Assembly: GCA_001579985.1 (NCBI GenBank)
Contig: LRSR01013629.1
Coordinates: 1-22,164 of the forward strand
DNA length: 22,164 bases
Direction: 5' to 3'
Source: Hypsibius dujardini
Lineage: Eukaryota > Tardigrada > Eutardigrada > Parachela > Hypsibiidae
Below the pieces are notes generated by a model that worked only from the letters and a program-made list of their open reading frames with translations, was not told where the DNA came from and ran no database searches. How positions within the stretch are numbered: position 1 is the first letter of the stretch; each line of letters begins with the position of its first letter. Positions 18,469 to 22,164 of the stretch are shown here, piece by piece. The position numbers were made by a program, and so were the translations under genes.

Positions 18469-20161
18469 ATGGCGTTACGTTCATTCGAGCCTCGTGGCGG
18501 TGCGCCAGCAACTGATAGCAACCGCCCTGATCGGAACTCGCTCCAGTCCGGGCCAGACGTGAAAAAGATGATTCTCATTAATAACGGCGATAAATTGAGC
18601 CGCGGTCGGCCATTTTTGTTCAACGAAAAGAAGGTCAGCAACTGGGAAAATCTGATGCTGGAATTTTCCGACCATCTTCGGCCGGCCTTTGGGCTGGTCC
18701 GTAAGGTCTACACTCCACGGCAGGGAACGGAAATTACGCGGATGGATCAGCTGGAGCAGAACGGGGTCTATGTCCTCTCAGGGACGGAGAAATTCAAGCC
18801 CATTCCGAATGGTTACAACACGGAGACGGTGATTAATCAGCACTTTAATCATGTTCCCAAGCAGTCTATTGGCGGTGCGTCCATTGAAAAGGTATACTTT
18901 CCCGGTAATGACAAAAATGTATTATGTTTTTTTTCGTGATGTAATTTTTTATTTTTGTATTTTTCAACTGGATATATAAAATCAAGGTAACCCGTTATTA
19001 GAACCGTCTCAATTTGCTTGTTAAATTTATTTTGTTTTGTTATAGTTCCTTCAATTCAGAAAATGAACTTTTATGATCGAAAAAATAGGGATTTCTGAAT
19101 TACGAGCTGTAGTGAAATGAAAAAACGTAGCGGTGAGAAACCGTGTATCTGGAACAGGTTTCAATAAATATTCGATCATCAGCAATGTCAATATATTTAA
19201 TAGTTCAGAAAACCTGTTTTACTGTACAATGTAGTGTCAATTTTCACAAAATTTTGAAGTCTTTCTTGGCAATTGCCCTTTAATAAGCCATTTCCCAATG
19301 ATTTGTCAAAGCTGGCCGAAGCTATACAAAAATGTTAAAAAATAGTCTTAGCCATTTTCGCAACCGCTGCAATCGAATAACAACAAGGCTGACTTTGTAC
19401 GTATTAAATTTGTGAACAATTTCAGTTTGGAGGACAGTTGTTTTTCTTAACTGGTTAGTTATCAAACGGTATTATGGTTTGGCAATTAAACAACGGAAGG
19501 TTGTCGCTATGGTTGCTTATACTGCATTGGTTGTGAACTGATTACAAAGTAGCTTGCGCATAAATTTATAAACTCATTTGTCATTTCATATGGTAGAATT
19601 GCTGGTTAAGTAGTGCTGTTCGTTATATTTAATGAAATGTTTTTCGTTTTTCTTAAGAGATCGCTGTAAAAAATGTCGGTTGAGATCTCGTTAAATAAAT
19701 GGTAATAATTGACGTTTCGTCAGCGACTCACTTCAATGCAGCTTAAGTAAAATTCAGAGTATTAAAAGAAACATGGAAGAACTGTAAGGCTGGGAAATTC
19801 ATGAAGAACGAGACAACCACGGAAGATGCCTTCTCAAAAATCCCTAACGTTTGTTATAGGGTCTTCCAATTCAATTCAGCGGTACAGATGTGCCGGATTT
19901 GCGAAAGTCCAGTCTGATGATTTTGAATGTCAAGTAAGTGCTCTCTCGGAAATGAAGAATATAAAAGGCTTTTGTCCTTCAATCGTTTATTTACATTTAT
20001 TACATTAAGACATATTACGTCCTTTTTAGCGTTTTCCGCAACGGTGACGATGTAAACCCGCCCACCAAAGTCATGTTAAAAAAATTTGATCTATGGAACA
20101 TTCTTCGTGCGAAGGATGTCATTGCGGAAAAGGTCAAACCAATCGGTGGTTTTTGCAAAAG
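18469..20161 (+). CDS. doublecortin-domain protein, DCDC2-like, second copy (3 exons seen, 3' end missing)
   Basis: Exons 18469-18891 (phase 0), 19860-19933 (acceptor TTATAG, donor GTAAGT, phase 2) and 20030-20161 (donor GTAATG, phase 2) join into 209 residues plus two bases. After a short polar leader, exon 1 holds a whole DCX repeat: KKMILINNGDKLSRGRPFLF, NWENLM, AFGLVRKVYTPRQG, then GVYVLSGTEKFKPIPNGY. Exon 2 encodes the linker ending SSLMILNV, exon 3 the first half of repeat 2 (VFRNGDDVNPPTKVMLKKFD, ending GGFCK). This order matches DCDC2 proteins, whose tandem repeats bind microtubules in cilia and sperm. The exon carrying the second half of repeat 2 and the stop is not recognisable in the 2 kb that remain, so the gene either has a long intron reaching past the window or is broken. 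Start context AATATGG is good. Confidence 0.85.
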
Positions 20162-22164
20162 GTAATGGCGAGCCCCTGGATCGAAACTGTTTTCGGAGTC
20201 TCCGTTATTAGACGATTTAGTTAGCCGCCTGCTCTTATTGGACGATCACCCCGCTCCTTTGTGGGAATTAGAAAAAGCTACGCTCAGTTGCTCGTTAAAC
20301 TAGAGAAAGGGTGTGGTTTAGCTTTCTGACCCGAATCATTTCTACAAACAGAACTGCACAATTTTTGAAACATGCACATTTTTACTATCCCATGCGGACA
20401 AATATTTTAACAAACATATTTGCAGTTGAAATAGAAATTTGTCGGTCTGAAAATCGAAGAAGTAATAGTACCGGAACGGCAATAAAAATAAACGTCTAAT
20501 TTAATAGTCCACCTAATTACTTGCAGGCAACGAAGGCAAACATTTTCTGGTAAACAAATTTCAAACAGGTGTTAATTTTAAGAAGAATAGATCGACATGC
20601 CAAAAAATTAATTCTAAATTTTAATGTGTTGCAGTGGGATTGGCCAATAAACAATTAAGTAATGCTTTGTTCATAGTCCATGTCATACGCTAGATAAAAA
20701 AATGTCAGATCGTTTGCTCTGACATGTTAGACGATTCTAAATAACACTTATCTGGAGTCTTGACATTGTTCGAAAGATTTTCCTATTCGTTCTGGCAAAT
20801 GGGGCGGAGTTTACTAATTAAAGTGACTTTTCGGTAATCTGACACGGACTATGAACGTAGCATTAAGCCACAAAACAAAAAGCTCGAGTTTTGCTGACTA
20901 ACTGATAGTACGAAATGTCTTTTACTTGTTTAAAACTTTAATGAAATGTTAGGGCAAGAGCATGACTGTCAATGTGGCTAAACTCTGTTTTTCTCTCTCG
21001 AACTGTCCAAAAGACTTCCACCACATATACTAAATTTAAGACTTTGAAAATATTATTTTTTCATCACAATAAGGAAGAATAGTAAAGCGTACCCGTCCCC
21101 GAATCAAATTTTGAAACTTGATAGGTTATGACCATTGCTATGTAATATACTTCGGTGTTTCAATGACAGCTGTTTTTATTCTCTAATTGATGGTTACTCG
21201 TTTTAATGATATATGATAGAACTCAAATTATTGCAATACTCTGAATTCTTATTTCTGCTTTGCGTTCCGAGAAAAGCAATTAAAAAACTCTGATATGTTT
21301 CGGTTGCGCGAATAAAAAATGTCGCGAACAATTTATCGAATTTTTTATTGTTTTCGTATGCGATTATTTCGACGGATCCTTTTCTAGATCGACAACTGAT
21401 TGAGACGTTTTTCTGCCATAAATATAGTACGAGTACAAAGACTGTCTGCTGCGGTCACATACGAACCAAAACCGTACACGGTTATGAATGCTGTCCATCG
21501 AAAATCAGCATGTTCACCTATATTTTAACTTAAGTTACTAGTGGTTAAGCTTGCATAATTGCCTAATCTTTCTGTACATTAGATTAGATTCTCGTTGAGT
21601 GTTTTTATTTTTGTCAATATTCCATCCCAATATTCCTATTTATAATACCCATTCCATAATTTAGTTAACGTCTGACAGTTTAATTACTACAGCCTAACAA
21701 TTTTCAACAGTTTCATTTTGTCCTGTTGCGCCTACCATCAGGACAATTGGAAATAAGTCATGATCCACTTCTAGAAAATTCGTATTTATAATATAACGGA
21801 AAATATATTGAGATCCCAAGATTCAGAGCAAACTCAAAACTTCCTCACAGTCAGCTATAGGAAAAGGGCCGACGTAGACAAGGTCACAACACTAATTTCG
21901 AGTCCATTACCTCTTGTGTCATGTGGATTCATGTGGACCGGTGAATAATCTCTTTAAACGAAGTTTTGAGTGACGTTAATTGTTGCATTTGATACGGGCC
22001 AACGACTCCTGCTAAATGCGCCAAGATTGCTTCCGCCTGAGCTTCAATTTGGATTACTTATCGCTTATCTTTTGAATCACATAGTCAGCATCTTCCTATC
22101 TTTAACTATTTCGATCTAACGGTACTGTTGGGTACCTGGTTTTACAATCCTTTCAGTCCACCAG
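20162..22164. other. presumed intron of the second DCX gene or intergenic; no exon recognised
   Basis: No sequence resembling the missing half of the second DCX repeat (a VRxLYTLxG block then YVAxG.ERF) was found in the three forward frames by eye. A short Cys-rich stretch near 21445-21510 (TVCCGHIRTKTVHGYECCPS) is the only protein-like piece; it has a CC-x12-CC pattern but no supporting splice sites. Confidence 0.45.

Noticed and set aside
21348-21533. Cys-rich frame with CC-x12-CC, loosely like galaxin repeats
   Set aside because: Only one unit, no signal peptide, no usable donor after it and no neighbouring exons.

Overview
The window is nuclear DNA from an animal, probably an invertebrate; the clade cannot be named from the sequence. 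The evidence is spliceosomal GT-AG introns (72 bp to about 1 kb), a standard genetic code, AT-rich intergenic DNA with GC-richer exons, MITE-like inverted repeats, and genes typical of animals with motile cilia or flagellated sperm. Most real genes here are chains of short exons, so they do not appear as long open frames. I reconstructed them by hand from homology, splice sites and intron phase.

Layout. 1-2430: AT-rich, no recognisable gene. 2438-2471: a TATA/initiator core promoter followed by coding-like but unidentified sequence to about 3056. 3771-3926 (-): an isolated exon-like stretch. 4594-5233 (-): a complete four-exon gene for axonemal dynein light chain 4 (DNAL4, LC8-like), with a near-consensus RFX X-box about 230 bp upstream. 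5645-5760: a foldback repeat. 5975-6596 (+): a decayed DDE DNA-transposon transposase. 6597-8700: repeats and no gene, including a pentanucleotide satellite. 9127-10097 (-): a five-exon gene for a 78-residue protein that is about half arginine and ends in RQRY, a protamine-like sperm nuclear protein; it has a 24-nt coding first exon and a 15-nt microexon. 11614-15881 (+): a five-exon doublecortin-domain gene of the DCDC2 type with a long disordered N-terminus and an apparently half-missing first DCX repeat; one intron carries a clean 208-bp MITE. 15882-18468: repeats, no gene. 18469-20161 (+): a second DCDC2-like gene, incomplete, whose last half-domain exon is not found before the window ends. 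20162-22164: no gene recognised.

How the genes fit together. Axonemal dynein light chain, two doublecortin-family microtubule-binding proteins related to DCDC2, and a protamine-like chromatin protein all point to cilia or sperm. Shared expression in ciliated cells or the testis is an inference from gene identity plus the RFX-like sites. The two DCX genes are tandem paralogues: their homologous exon is 132 nt in both, with identical intron phases.
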